This document shows, in pieces, positions 1 to 8,562 of a stretch of 64,000 nt of DNA. The stretch comes from Collinsella aerofaciens (GTDB taxonomy: Bacteria; Actinomycetota; Coriobacteriia; Coriobacteriales; Coriobacteriaceae): contig NZ_CABJDK010000010.1 in the NCBI RefSeq assembly GCF_902364355.1, forward strand, positions 1 through 64,000, in the 5' to 3' direction. The notes under the pieces are model-generated. The model was not told the DNA's origin. It saw nothing but the letters and a program-made list of their open reading frames with translations, and did not search any database. Positions within the stretch are counted from its first letter, which is position 1. Every line of letters starts with the position of its first letter. Made by a program: the position numbers and the translations under genes.

Positions 1-178
1 AATCTCACTGGCCGCGCCCGGCCCCCTGTGGGCGAGCAAGCGGACGACAAACACATCTGTCCAACAATTCGTGCGAAACATAATGAAAAACCGTTTGATG
101 TGAGTTAATATAAACAACGTCGTGAATCTGACTCCTGCCGCATACATGACAGGGGTTAAACACAAAAAGGAGTCAATT

Positions 179-442
179 ATGGTTTCTGAGAAGGCTACCC
201 TCGTCAATCCTCAGGGTCTGCACATGCGTCCGGCCGGCCTCTTCGCCTCCACCATGGGCAAGTACGCCTGCGACGTGACGGTCGTTACCCCCGAGAAGGA
301 GGTCAACGGTAAGTCCCCGATGGCCCTCATGGCTGCTGGTATCCCCTGTGGTACCGAGGTTGAGGTCAAGTGCGACGGCGCTGACGAGGCCGAGGCTCTG
401 GCTGCCGCCATCGAGCTCATCAAGAGCGGTCTTGGCGAGTAG
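179..442 (+). CDS. ptsH: Phosphocarrier protein HPr
   Basis: An 87-residue HPr that carries phosphate from enzyme I to sugar-specific EIIA proteins in the cytoplasm. The active-site histidine is His15 in the motif LHMRPAG. Ser46, in NGKSPM, matches the regulatory serine phosphorylated by HPr kinase in Gram-positive bacteria, so a role in carbon catabolite control is plausible. The ATG at 179 is chosen because it follows an AAGGAG ribosome site at a normal distance and gives the standard family length; an upstream in-frame ATG at 122 would add 19 unconserved residues. It is followed by a terminator-like hairpin and then by enzyme I. Confidence 0.97.
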   Translation: MVSEKATLVNPQGLHMRPAGLFASTMGKYACDVTVVTPEKEVNGKSPMALMAAGIPCGTEVEVKCDGADEAEALAAAIELIKSGLGE

Positions 443-487
443 AACTCAAACGGGTCGCATGTTGAACAATTAAGTTCATACTTGGGG

Positions 488-523
488 GCGCAGTGACCTG
501 TAGCAAGGTAGCTGCGCTCTTTT
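488..523 (+). terminator. Terminator-like hairpin between ptsH and ptsI
   Basis: The arms GCGCAG..ACCT and AGGT..CTGCGC enclose a six-base loop and are followed by CTCTTTT. It lies 45 nt after ptsH and 47 nt before ptsI. It probably acts as a partial terminator, giving more HPr than enzyme I. Confidence 0.65.
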
Positions 524-569
524 GTCATGGATATGGCAAAACGCTTTATCACATGACACGGAGAGAGGA

Positions 570-2279
570 ATGGGAATGTATCAGGGAGTCAACGCATCCG
601 AGGGTATCGGTATCGGCACCGTCATGGTCGCCGTCGATCCCGACTTGACGTTTGAGCCGCACGAGGTTGCTGATTCGGCAGCAGAGAAGGAGCGCTATCA
701 GACCGCTCTTTCGGTCTTCTGCGATAAGACCCAGGCTCAGGCCGACCACATGAAGGAGACGGTGGGCGAGGCCGAGGCCGAGATCATGAGCGGACACATT
801 GTCCTGGCTCAGGACCCGGGCATGACCGACGCCATTAACGCCGCCATTGACGGCGGCACCTGCGCCGAGCAGGCGCTCATGGACACATCGACCATGTTCG
901 AGAACATGTTCCTGTCCATGGACGACGAGATGTTCCGCCTTCGCGCGGCCGACATCGCCGACATCCGCACCGGTATTCTGGCCGAGCTGCTGGGCAAGGA
1001 GGTCGTCGACCTCTCCGTCCTGCCCGAGAACACCGTCGTTGTCGTGCACGACCTTACGCCGTCCATGACTGCCACGATCGATAAGGCCCACGTTGCCGGT
1101 ATCGTCACCGAGACCGGTGGCCGCACGTCGCACTCCGCGATCATCGCGCGCGCCCTCGAGATCCCGGCCGTCCTTTCGGTCTCTAACAGCTGCACCGCGC
1201 TTCGCAACGGTATGACCGTCGTCGTCGACGGTGGCAAGGGTGTTGTCGAGGCCGATCCTAACGAGGAGACGCTCGCTGCCTACACCGCCAAGGCCGAGGC
1301 CTTCGCTGCCGAGAAGGCGGCTCTCGAGGCCTTCCGCGGCAAGCCGTCCGTGACTGCCGATGGCATCAAGAAGATCATCGCTTGCAACATCGGTAACCCC
1401 GATGACGTGCCCAACGCGCTCGATCACGACGCCGAGGCTATCGGTCTGTTCCGCTCCGAGTTCCTGTTCATGGACTCTGCTGAGCTTCCTTCCGAGGAGG
1501 AGCAGTTCAACGCCTACCGCAAGGTCGCCAGCGCGCTCAAGGGCGCTCCGGTCATCATCCGCACGCTTGACGTGGGTGGCGACAAGGAGATTCCGTATCT
1601 GCACATGGTCAAGGAAGACAACCCCTTCATGGGCTTCCGCGCCGTGCGTTACTGCCTGGCCAATCCCGACCAGTACAAGGTCCAGCTCCGCGCTCTGCTG
1701 CGCGCCAGCGCCTTCGGTGACGTCAAGATCATGATTCCGCTCGTCACCTGCGTCGAGGAGGTCGTGGCCGTCAAGGAGCTCGTCGAGCAGTGCAAGGCCG
1801 AGCTGACCGAAGAGGGTCGCAAGTTCAACGAGAACATCGAGGTCGGCATCATGGTCGAGACGCCCGCCGCTTCGCTGCTCGCTGACCGTCTGGCCGAGGT
1901 CGCCGACTTCTTCTCCATCGGCACCAACGATCTGATCGGCTACACCATGTGCGCCGACCGTGGCAATGACACCATCTCCAACCTGTACCAGGTTTACTAT
2001 CCCGCCGTGCTCCGCTCGCTCAAGAACATCATAGAGAGCGGCGTGAAGGCCGGCATCATGGTCGGTATGTGCGGCGAGGCCGCTGCCGATCCGCTGCTCG
2101 AGCCGCTGCTGATCAGCTGGGGTCTGGAGGAGTTCTCGATGAGCGCTCCGTCTATCTTGCGCGCCCGCAAGACCATCAGCCAGTGGACCAAGGTCGAGTG
2201 CGACGAGCTCGCCGAGAAGGCACTCGCCTGCAACACTGCCGCCGAGGTCAAGGCGCTGCTCGAGTCCGCAGCTCGCTAA
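570..2279 (+). CDS. ptsI: PTS enzyme I (phosphoenolpyruvate-protein phosphotransferase)
   Basis: About 569 residues, the normal length for enzyme I. It autophosphorylates from phosphoenolpyruvate and passes the phosphate to HPr. Visible signatures are the phosphohistidine motif GGRTSHSAIIARALEIPAV in the N-terminal half, the PEP-binding FRSEFLFM segment, and the C-terminal barrel with GIMVETPAA, SIGTNDLIGYT and MCGEAA. The start at 570 uses GGAG six bases upstream; ATG 576 (MYQGVNASEG) is an equally good alternative. It lies directly after ptsH, and two PfkB kinases follow, which suggests a PTS-linked sugar catabolic locus. No EII component is in the window. Confidence 0.96.
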   Translation: MGMYQGVNASEGIGIGTVMVAVDPDLTFEPHEVADSAAEKERYQTALSVFCDKTQAQADHMKETVGEAEAEIMSGHIVLAQDPGMTDAINAAIDGGTCAEQALMDTSTMFENMFLSMDDEMFRLRAADIADIRTGILAELLGKEVVDLSVLPENTVVVVHDLTPSMTATIDKAHVAGIVTETGGRTSHSAIIARALEIPAVLSVSNSCTALRNGMTVVVDGGKGVVEADPNEETLAAYTAKAEAFAAEKAALEAFRGKPSVTADGIKKIIACNIGNPDDVPNALDHDAEAIGLFRSEFLFMDSAELPSEEEQFNAYRKVASALKGAPVIIRTLDVGGDKEIPYLHMVKEDNPFMGFRAVRYCLANPDQYKVQLRALLRASAFGDVKIMIPLVTCVEEVVAVKELVEQCKAELTEEGRKFNENIEVGIMVETPAASLLADRLAEVADFFSIGTNDLIGYTMCADRGNDTISNLYQVYYPAVLRSLKNIIESGVKAGIMVGMCGEAAADPLLEPLLISWGLEEFSMSAPSILRARKTISQWTKVECDELAEKALACNTAAEVKALLESAAR

Positions 2280-2296
2280 TTTGGTATCAGAGGTAA

Positions 2297-2326
2297 CCGC
2301 GTGGTTGGAATGGGCCGGCCACGCGG
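2297..2326 (+). other. Intercistronic hairpin after ptsI
   Basis: Perfect 8-bp arms CCGCGTGG and CCACGCGG lie between ptsI and the first PfkB kinase. There is no T-run, so it is more likely an mRNA processing or stability element than a strong terminator. Confidence 0.5.
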
Positions 2327-2353
2327 CCCTCACATATACAGGGGGTACTGTAA

Positions 2354-3286
2354 ATGTTCTACACGCTAACCGCTAATCCGGCTGTCGACATGACGGTTTC
2401 GAGCTCTCCGCTCGAGCCCGACGAGAACGTCCGCACCGGCTCGGCCAGCTACACGGCCAACGGCAAGGGCCTCGACGTGTCCTTCGCCTTTAAGAAGATG
2501 GGCGTCGACACCGTCGCGCTCGGCTTCTTCGCCGGCTTCACGGGCAAGTTCATCGTCGAGGAGGTCATGAACCTGGGTTGCCTGTGCCGCCCGGTCTGGA
2601 CCGACGGCATCACGCGTATCAACACCTACGTCAACGATGGCCAGCACGAGTACGGCATCCTCAACCCCGGCGCCCCGATTACGCCGCAGCACCAGGAGGA
2701 GCTCTACAACATCCTGGACACCGCGGGCGATCTTGAGTGCCTGATCGTCTCCGGCTCCGTGCCTCCCAAAGCTACGCCCGACTTCCTGGCTCAGGTCATG
2801 GAGCACGCTCAGGCCCGTGGCGCTGACGTCGTCCTGGACCTGTCCTCCGACAAGCTCAAGGAGCTCGCTCACAAGAAGCCGCTGCTCATCAAGCCGAACC
2901 ATCACGAGATGAAGGCCATCTTCGGCGTGCCGGTCGACACCGACGACGAGGTCCGCGTTGCCATGAAGCTCGCCCACGATGCCGGCGTCCAGAACGTGCT
3001 GCTCACCCGTGGTAGCCGCGGCGACGCTTACTTCTCAAACGGCGAGGACATCTGGTACGCCAAGCGTGAGTTCAACATCAAGCTGGTCTCTTCCGTCTGC
3101 GCCGGCGACTGCACCCTCGCTGCATTCCTGCACAAGTGGTACAGGGATCGCGACAACGTCGAGGAGGCCATGAAGCTCGCTATGGCCACCGGCGCTAACG
3201 TTGCCGAGTCCGTGGGCATTGGCGACTTTGGTCACGTCGATGAGTACAGCAAGCGCGTTGCTGTCCGTAAGCTCGATCGCAAGTAA
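2354..3286 (+). CDS. PfkB-family sugar kinase, 1-phosphofructokinase-like (first copy)
   Basis: A 310-residue PfkB-family kinase starting MFYTLTANPAVD, the beginning typical of FruK/LacC (1-phosphofructokinase or tagatose-6-phosphate kinase). The anion-hole motif reads CAGDCTLAAF, so the catalytic Asp is present but the residue after GD is Cys where the second copy has Ser. It most likely phosphorylates a PTS-derived hexose phosphate to the bisphosphate for glycolysis. It follows ptsI by 74 nt and is followed by a strong terminator and a paralogue of identical length. The exact substrate cannot be read from sequence; fructose-1-phosphate is the leading guess, tagatose-6-phosphate the alternative. 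Confidence 0.88.
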   Translation: MFYTLTANPAVDMTVSSSPLEPDENVRTGSASYTANGKGLDVSFAFKKMGVDTVALGFFAGFTGKFIVEEVMNLGCLCRPVWTDGITRINTYVNDGQHEYGILNPGAPITPQHQEELYNILDTAGDLECLIVSGSVPPKATPDFLAQVMEHAQARGADVVLDLSSDKLKELAHKKPLLIKPNHHEMKAIFGVPVDTDDEVRVAMKLAHDAGVQNVLLTRGSRGDAYFSNGEDIWYAKREFNIKLVSSVCAGDCTLAAFLHKWYRDRDNVEEAMKLAMATGANVAESVGIGDFGHVDEYSKRVAVRKLDRK

Positions 3287-3313
3287 GCGAAAAGCGACGA
3301 ATTCGTGCGCATG

Positions 3314-3347
3314 CGGCGTCCCGGTTTTGATCGGGGCGCCGTTTTTT
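3314..3347 (+). terminator. Rho-independent terminator
   Basis: The arms CGGCG-CCCG and CGGG-CGCCG enclose a short loop and are followed by six T. This closes the ptsHI-kinase transcription unit. Confidence 0.85.
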
Positions 3348-3469
3348 GTCCCACCCGAACTTCGGCGCCGCACTTCACGCGTTCCACACCGTTCACCGAG
3401 CTGATATAGCCTTTTGTCGTTACGTGGAATATACTTTCATCAACACGTTGCTTCGTGAAAGGAACATTC

Positions 3470-4402
3470 ATGATTTACACGCTCACTGCAAATCCCGCCA
3501 TTGACTACAACATCGCCTGCGACGGCCTTGCTGCCAACACCGTCACGCGTACCCGCAACGCCGTCTACACGCCCAACGGCAAGGGCCTCAACGTCTCGTT
3601 TACGCTTGACCACTACGGTGTCGACACCACGATCCTGGGCTTCTTCGCCGGCTTCTCGGGCGAGTTTATCGTTAAGGGCGCCGAGGCCCTGGGCGTGCCC
3701 GTCAAACCCGTGTGGACCGACGGCATCACGCGCGTCAACGTGTTCCTCAATGCCGGCCCCGACACCGAGTACAACATGGTCAACGCCGGTGCCGCCATCA
3801 ACGAGACCAACGAGCAGGAGATGTTTGAGCTCATCGATTCGTTCGATGACATGACCTGCCTGGTCATCAGCGGCTCGCTGCCTCCCAACACTTCCGAGGG
3901 CTTCCTGGCCGAGGTCCTGCGCCGTGTCAAGGCCAAGGGGGCCGAGTTCGTCCTTGACATCTCGAGCCATCAGCTGGCAGACCTCATTGCCATGAAGCCG
4001 CTGTTGATCAAGCCCAATGACGACGAGCTGCTCGACATCTTTGGCATTAAGGTGAGCGGTGGCGACGATGAGTCCGTCAAGGGCGCTATGGCCGAGCTGC
4101 ACGCCAAGGGCGCCAAGAACGTGCTGCTGACCCTCGGTGGCGCCGGTGCGTACTTCTCCAACGGCGAGCACATCTGGTTTGCCAACCGCACCTTCGACGT
4201 CAAGCTGCTGTCGACGGTGTGCGCCGGCGATTCCTCGCTCGCTGCCTTCCTGTCCGTGTGGCACGACGCCCCCGAGCGTGTCGAGGACGCCCTGCGCCTT
4301 TCGATGGCTACCGGCGCCAACGTGGTCGAGTGCCCGGGCCTGGGCGATTTTGCCAAGGTGGACGAATATAAGAAGCACATTGAGGTTCGCCAGGTCTGCT
4401 AG
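3470..4402 (+). CDS. PfkB-family sugar kinase, 1-phosphofructokinase-like (second copy)
   Basis: A 310-residue paralogue of the preceding kinase, starting MIYTLTANPAIDYN, with NGKGLNVSF near the N-terminus and the catalytic motif CAGDSSLAAF near the C-terminus. The ATG at 3470 has AAGGA six bases upstream; a GTG at 3455 would add five residues and lacks a better ribosome site. It has its own upstream gap and its own terminator, so it is probably transcribed separately from the first copy. The pair may serve two different sugar phosphates (for example fructose-1-P and tagatose-6-P) or the same step under different control. Confidence 0.88.
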   Translation: MIYTLTANPAIDYNIACDGLAANTVTRTRNAVYTPNGKGLNVSFTLDHYGVDTTILGFFAGFSGEFIVKGAEALGVPVKPVWTDGITRVNVFLNAGPDTEYNMVNAGAAINETNEQEMFELIDSFDDMTCLVISGSLPPNTSEGFLAEVLRRVKAKGAEFVLDISSHQLADLIAMKPLLIKPNDDELLDIFGIKVSGGDDESVKGAMAELHAKGAKNVLLTLGGAGAYFSNGEHIWFANRTFDVKLLSTVCAGDSSLAAFLSVWHDAPERVEDALRLSMATGANVVECPGLGDFAKVDEYKKHIEVRQVC

Positions 4403-4435
4403 TTCCGGCACCTTTCCTGAATAGTTTGATTATTT

Positions 4436-4469
4436 CGCATCCGTCTTAGACTAGGACGGATGCGTTTTT
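4436..4469 (+). terminator. Rho-independent terminator
   Basis: The 10-bp arms CGCATCCGTC and GACGGATGCG are followed by TTTTT, just after the second kinase. Confidence 0.88.
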
Positions 4470-4566
4470 GTTTATCGGACTTGCGTGTGCAGTGGAGGCT
4501 GTTTCTTGCTAGACTTCTTGCAGACGCAATCGATAGCCAATTTGATAGTCGCAGGAGGCCACAGGT

Positions 4567-5961
4567 ATGTGCAATGTTTCGCTCAACGGTACGCAACCGT
4601 CCGATGCGTCCCTGCGCGTCCTGCGTGCGCTTGAGGCGGTTGGTCTTGAGGCTTGGTACGTTGGCGGTTGGGTGCGCGACGCCCTGATGGGGTGCCCCAG
4701 CCACGATGTTGATATGTGCTGCAGCGGCCTGTGGCAGGAGTCCAAAGCGGCGCTCGAGGCCGCCGGCATCGCGGTTGTGGAGTCGGGCATTAAATTTGGC
4801 GGAATCACGGCTGTTTCCGATGGCGAGCGTATCGAGGTCACCACGTACCGTCTGGATGGCTTTTACACCGATGGTCGCCATCCCCAGAGTGTGGAGCGTG
4901 CCGCCTCGCTCGAGGACGATCTGGCGCGCCGCGACTTTACCGTCAACGCTATGGCCTGGCATCCCGAGCGCGGGCTTGTCGACCGCTACGACGGCCAGGG
5001 TGACTTGGAGCGCAAGCTGATTCGCGCTGTCGGCGATCCCAAGCGTCGTTTTAACGAGGACGCCCTGCGCATGTTGCGTGCGGTGCGCTTTGCCTGCCGC
5101 CTGGACTTTATGATTGAGCCCGAGACTAAGCGCGCGCTTGCCGAATGTGCGCCGTCGCTCGATGCTGTGGCGCGCGAGCGTGTGGGTATTGAGCTCGAGG
5201 GCATTCTTTCGACCGGTCATGGGGGAGACGCGATGCTCCGCTATCCCGAGCTCATCTGCGCCGCCGTGCCCGAGTTGGCAGCGGGTCGCGGGTTTGATCA
5301 ACGCAGTGTCTACCATGCGTTTAACGTCTACGAGCACATCGCCCGCGTGCTGACGGTGGCAGGGGAGCTGGCGCTGTGCGACGGCGTCGCGCCCTCGTCG
5401 AGCCTTATGTGGGCGGCGTTTTTGCACGATGTGTCCAAGCCCGAGTGCTTTACGGTCGATCACGCCGGCAGCGGACACTTCTACGGTCATCCCGAGCTCG
5501 GCGCCAAGAAAGCGCGCGTCATTATGGATCGCCTGGCGCTCTCGCACGACCTGGTGCGCGACGTGTGCCTGCTCATCAAATATCACGACAAGCCGCTGCG
5601 CCCCGAGCGCTCCTGCCTGCTCAATATGATGCGCGCGCTTTCGGGCGAGGGCGTCGACACGCCGCGTCTGATGGACGAGCTCATGGACCTCAAGCGTGCC
5701 GACACACTTGGCAAGGCCCCGTCGTGCTTCTATTACGTCGAGACGATTGAGGAGATGCGCGCGATGGCGCACGAGCTGCTGAAGGCGGGGGAGCCCTATA
5801 CGCTCAAGATGCTCGCCATCAACGGCGGCGACCTGATCCGTGCCGGTGTGAAGCCGGGGCCCGAGCTAGGCCAACTACTCAACTCCGCCCTCGACGCCGT
5901 GATCGAAGACAACATACCCAATGAGCGCGGAGCTCTTTTGGTCCATCTCAACTTGAATTAG
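4567..5961 (+). CDS. cca: CCA tRNA nucleotidyltransferase with HD domain
   Basis: A 464-residue class II CCA-adding enzyme that builds or repairs the 3' CCA of tRNAs. The head has VGGWVRDAL and HDVDMC (metal-binding carboxylates), RRDFTVNAM, and the downstream RMLRAVRFAC segment. A C-terminal HD phosphohydrolase-type region includes FLHDVSKP and KYHDKP. AGGAGG lies eight bases before the ATG. The two tRNA-Glu genes that follow already encode CCA, so this copy probably also serves tRNA repair. Poly(A) polymerase is the usual annotation alternative, but CCA addition is the better call in an actinobacterium. Confidence 0.93.
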   Translation: MCNVSLNGTQPSDASLRVLRALEAVGLEAWYVGGWVRDALMGCPSHDVDMCCSGLWQESKAALEAAGIAVVESGIKFGGITAVSDGERIEVTTYRLDGFYTDGRHPQSVERAASLEDDLARRDFTVNAMAWHPERGLVDRYDGQGDLERKLIRAVGDPKRRFNEDALRMLRAVRFACRLDFMIEPETKRALAECAPSLDAVARERVGIELEGILSTGHGGDAMLRYPELICAAVPELAAGRGFDQRSVYHAFNVYEHIARVLTVAGELALCDGVAPSSSLMWAAFLHDVSKPECFTVDHAGSGHFYGHPELGAKKARVIMDRLALSHDLVRDVCLLIKYHDKPLRPERSCLLNMMRALSGEGVDTPRLMDELMDLKRADTLGKAPSCFYYVETIEEMRAMAHELLKAGEPYTLKMLAINGGDLIRAGVKPGPELGQLLNSALDAVIEDNIPNERGALLVHLNLN

Positions 5962-6025
5962 CTACCCAGTTTACCTGCGTGTTCCATAACCTGCCGACAT
6001 TTTTTCGGCAATTTGGAATTTCTTC

Positions 6026-6054
6026 TTGCACTGACGTTTTTTGTCCCGTAATAT
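6026..6054 (+). promoter_or_regulatory. Sigma-70-type promoter of the tRNA-Glu pair
   Basis: The -35 TTGCAC and -10 TAATAT are separated by exactly 17 bases and lie about 35 bases upstream of the first tRNA. The tRNA-Ala promoter at 62475 has the same -35 box and spacing. Confidence 0.8.
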
Positions 6055-6088
6055 ATTTCCTCGCAGCACGGCAGTGCAGATGTCATGT

Positions 6089-6165
6089 GGCCCGTTCGTC
6101 TAGCGGTTTAGGACGCCGCCCTCTCAAGGCGGAGATCACCAGTTCGAATCTGGTACGGGCTACCA
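6089..6165 (+). tRNA. tRNA-Glu (CTC), copy 1
   Basis: A 77-base cloverleaf with the anticodon stem CCGCC/GGCGG and anticodon CTC, a T-arm containing GTTCGAATC, and an encoded CCA. The acceptor stem GGCCCGT pairs with ACGGGCT, with a G-U closing pair. Confidence 0.97.
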
Positions 6166-6187
6166 CTTCTTTTCTGCTGAGCCCTAT

Positions 6188-6264
6188 GGCCCGTTCGTCT
6201 AGCGGTTTAGGACGCCGCCCTCTCAAGGCGGAGATCACCAGTTCGAATCTGGTACGGGCTACCA
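6188..6264 (+). tRNA. tRNA-Glu (CTC), copy 2
   Basis: Identical in all 77 bases to the upstream copy, 22 bases further on, also with encoded CCA. It is co-transcribed with copy 1 and followed by a terminator. Confidence 0.97.
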
Positions 6265-6274
6265 CGCATCTGAT

Positions 6275-6306
6275 ACCCGGACTTCCCATGGAAGGCCGGG
6301 TTTTTT
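6275..6306 (+). terminator. Terminator of the tRNA-Glu operon
   Basis: The arms ACCCGG and CCGGGT, with an inner TTCC/GGAA stem, are followed by TTTTTT. Confidence 0.85.
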
Positions 6307-6414
6307 ATTTTCAAACAACCGTCTGCAATTCCCGTTTGAACCAGAGCTTTGCGTTCTGCTTATGGTCCTTGCGGGTACAATATCCAAGATATTTTGACTG
6401 TTAGAAGGAGTCTC

Positions 6415-7722
6415 ATGACGGAGTCCTCTCAGCATACGTCTAAGCCCCAGGTCGAGGTTGAGGCCTCGGGCGGAGATGACAATAAGAGCGCACGCCGCGG
6501 CGCCATCTTTATCGGCGTCGTGCTGGTGGGTTATATCGTCTATCTGGTGGTAACCGGTCAGATGGGACAGTTCTGGGCTGCCATGTCGAGCGTCCAAGCG
6601 CCGTGGCTCGCTGCTGCATGCTTTTGCATGTTCCTGTATCTGTTCTTTGGCATTGTGGCCTATGCGATCGCCGTATGGCTCGACCCCAATTCACCCGTCG
6701 GCATTCGCGACCTGATTTCGGTCGAGGCGAGTGGCATCTTCTTTGGCAACCTCACACCTATGATGATGGGCTCGACTCCCGCACAGATCTACCGCCTGAC
6801 CAAGGCGGGCCAAAATGTCGGCGAGGCTGGCGCCACGCAGTTCACACGCTTTATCGTGTACCAGTTTGGCCTCGTTGCCTGGGGCGCTATCCTTCTGCTT
6901 GCTCGCATGCCGTTTTTTGCCGAGCGCTATGGCGACATGACGCTGCTGTGCGTCTTTAGCTTTGGTGGGCACTGCTGCATCTTGCTGGGCATCTTCGCCG
7001 TCGCGCTCATGCCTAAGACCGTCACGCGCGTTGCCCATTGCATCATCAATTGGCTTGAGCGCATTGGTGTCTCGGCCACTAAGATCGAGGGATGGCGCAC
7101 GTTTGTCGATGGCGAGATCTACTCCTTCTCCGAGAAGTTCAAGCTTTCGGCCGGACATTTTTCTTCCATGCTGCTCACCGTGTTTATCACCATGCTGCAG
7201 CTCGCGTTTTTCTATCTGGTGCCGTATTTCCTGATGCTTGCCTTTGGCCACCACGAGGTCGACTTTTTCTCGGTCATGGCCGCGAGCGCCTTTGTCCAGC
7301 TTCTGAGCTCTGCGGTCCCCTTGCCCGGTGGAACTGGTGGCGCTGAGGGTGGCTTTGCATTGTTCTTGGGTCATTTCTTTGGGTCGGCTTCGACCGCCGG
7401 CTATCTGCTGTGGCGCCTCATTACGTTCATTGCGCCGACCATTTTGGCTGCGCCCCTGCTGGGCCTTAAGAGCGCCCACAACGAGAGCATCCATGCGCGC
7501 TGGGATCGCGTGATGCGCAAACTCGGCCGCACGTCTCAGACGCCCTCTGCGCCCACTAAGCCGCACCCAACTAATGCTGTTACCGTTGATCCTAAGAAGC
7601 ACGCTCAGAAGGCTTCTGGGGCCGCTAAGCCGGCTCATAAAGCCTATGTGCGCCAGACAGGCGATGGTATTCGCGTATCTCCGTCGGCACTCAATAAGAA
7701 GAAGCGCCCTAAGTCGCAGTAG
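6415..7722 (+). CDS. UPF0104 / LPG-synthase-TM-like integral membrane protein (flippase-like)
   Basis: A 435-residue polytopic membrane protein resembling the flippase-like domain family of MprF-type proteins (PF03706-like): a short hydrophilic N-terminus, about eight hydrophobic segments between residues ~35 and ~360, and the characteristic PLPGGTGGAEGGFALF loop near the end of the membrane part. The last ~85 residues are soluble and rich in Lys, Ala and Pro. No aminoacyl-transferase domain is attached, so a lipid or glycolipid translocation role is a family-level guess. AGAAGGAG precedes the ATG at 6415. A TACAAT -10-like box lies at 6376. The TetR gene downstream may be unrelated. Confidence 0.8.
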   Translation: MTESSQHTSKPQVEVEASGGDDNKSARRGAIFIGVVLVGYIVYLVVTGQMGQFWAAMSSVQAPWLAAACFCMFLYLFFGIVAYAIAVWLDPNSPVGIRDLISVEASGIFFGNLTPMMMGSTPAQIYRLTKAGQNVGEAGATQFTRFIVYQFGLVAWGAILLLARMPFFAERYGDMTLLCVFSFGGHCCILLGIFAVALMPKTVTRVAHCIINWLERIGVSATKIEGWRTFVDGEIYSFSEKFKLSAGHFSSMLLTVFITMLQLAFFYLVPYFLMLAFGHHEVDFFSVMAASAFVQLLSSAVPLPGGTGGAEGGFALFLGHFFGSASTAGYLLWRLITFIAPTILAAPLLGLKSAHNESIHARWDRVMRKLGRTSQTPSAPTKPHPTNAVTVDPKKHAQKASGAAKPAHKAYVRQTGDGIRVSPSALNKKKRPKSQ

Positions 7723-7771
7723 GACAGTCGTGCGTTCTTCATGATGCGGGGCATATTTGTGCTGTATGGGG

Positions 7772-7795
7772 GATAATCCTCTTACGTAGATTATC
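7772..7795 (+). promoter_or_regulatory. Inverted repeat upstream of tetR, possible operator
   Basis: GATAATC, ten bases, then GATTATC form perfect inverted arms 44 bases before the TetR start, where autoregulators of this family usually bind. Confidence 0.45.
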
Positions 7796-7838
7796 TCTCA
7801 TCTGTTGATGAATGTCCGCATATCGAAGGGACACGCCC

Positions 7839-8450
7839 ATGGCAACCAGCAAACCGCGTCTTGACCGCCGCATTGTTCGCAGCCGTAATGCCATCCTTTC
7901 CGCTTTCGAGCGCCTGCTCATGGAAAAGCCGCTGGCAGACATTACGGTGAGTGCCATCGCACGCGAGGCCAATGTCGACCGCAAAACCTTCTACGTGCAC
8001 TTTGGCACGGTTGACGGCCTGCTCGATGCCATTGCCGTCGATGTGGTGGAGATGATTGTCGACTCGGTCGAGAAAACGCTTGCTTCCATGGACGGCGACA
8101 CCAACGAGCGCGCCCTGGGCGCGGCGGCGACCTTCTTTAAAACCGTTAACGAGGCACTGTGCAACAACTTGGTGCTCAATCGTCAGCTGATCGAGAACAT
8201 TCCGCTTGATGATTTTATGGCTCGTCTTCGTGCGCCGCTCGAGCACGAGATTGCCGAGCGCGATCTGCTGCCCCAAGGTCTCAAGGATGAGATGTTCGAC
8301 TACTATCTGGCGTTTTTGCTGTCAGGCATTATCGGTATCTATCGCACGTGGGCGCTGTCTGACGGCTCGGTTCCTATCGAGCGTGTCTCGGAGGTTGCTA
8401 ATAATCTGACGTTGAGCGGTCTTTCGAGTTTGGAATCTCGCTTGGATTAG
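7839..8450 (+). CDS. TetR/AcrR-family transcriptional regulator
   Basis: A 203-residue regulator. The N-terminal helix-turn-helix includes ITVSAIAREANVDRKTFYVHF, close to the family consensus. The C-terminal ~140 residues are the variable ligand/dimerisation domain, with no ligand identifiable. The ATG at 7839 follows GAAGGGA; an upstream in-frame start at 7812 has no ribosome site. An inverted repeat just upstream may be its operator. The target is unknown; candidates are the membrane protein upstream or genes elsewhere. It is the last gene with ordinary base composition before the GC-rich cobalamin island. Confidence 0.9.
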   Translation: MATSKPRLDRRIVRSRNAILSAFERLLMEKPLADITVSAIAREANVDRKTFYVHFGTVDGLLDAIAVDVVEMIVDSVEKTLASMDGDTNERALGAAATFFKTVNEALCNNLVLNRQLIENIPLDDFMARLRAPLEHEIAERDLLPQGLKDEMFDYYLAFLLSGIIGIYRTWALSDGSVPIERVSEVANNLTLSGLSSLESRLD

Positions 8451-8452
8451 GT

Positions 8453-8545
8453 CTAGTTGGGCTCGTCGGCGTGGAAATTCCTGTTCACGAGGTTCTCCGG
8501 CGCCTTGGAGACCTCGCCGGCGTAGGAGCTATAGCCTGAGGATCC
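8453..8545 (-). pseudogene. IS3-family transposase remnant (OrfB fragment)
   Basis: The minus strand encodes about 30 residues between two stops. The translation contains YSSYAGEVSKAPENL and NRNFHADEPN, closely matching the segment of IS3/IS150-type OrfB that normally runs on into W.TDITEF. A TAG follows directly after EPN and a TAA precedes the fragment, so only a scrap survives. It lies exactly at the left edge of the cobalamin island, in the gap between the convergent tetR and ABC ATPase genes. Confidence 0.65.
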
Positions 8546-8562
8546 TTAAATGAAAGTCCAGT

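Noticed and set aside
549-2333. 594-codon open frame opposite ptsI
   Set aside because: Composition is Leu/Gly/Asp/His-rich with no domain. It is a shadow of codon bias on the opposite strand of a well-identified enzyme.
6089-6264. Direct repeat of ~77 bp considered as a phage attachment or CRISPR-like repeat
   Set aside because: Each unit is a complete tRNA-Glu with CCA. Duplication of tRNA genes explains it, and there is no integrase nearby.
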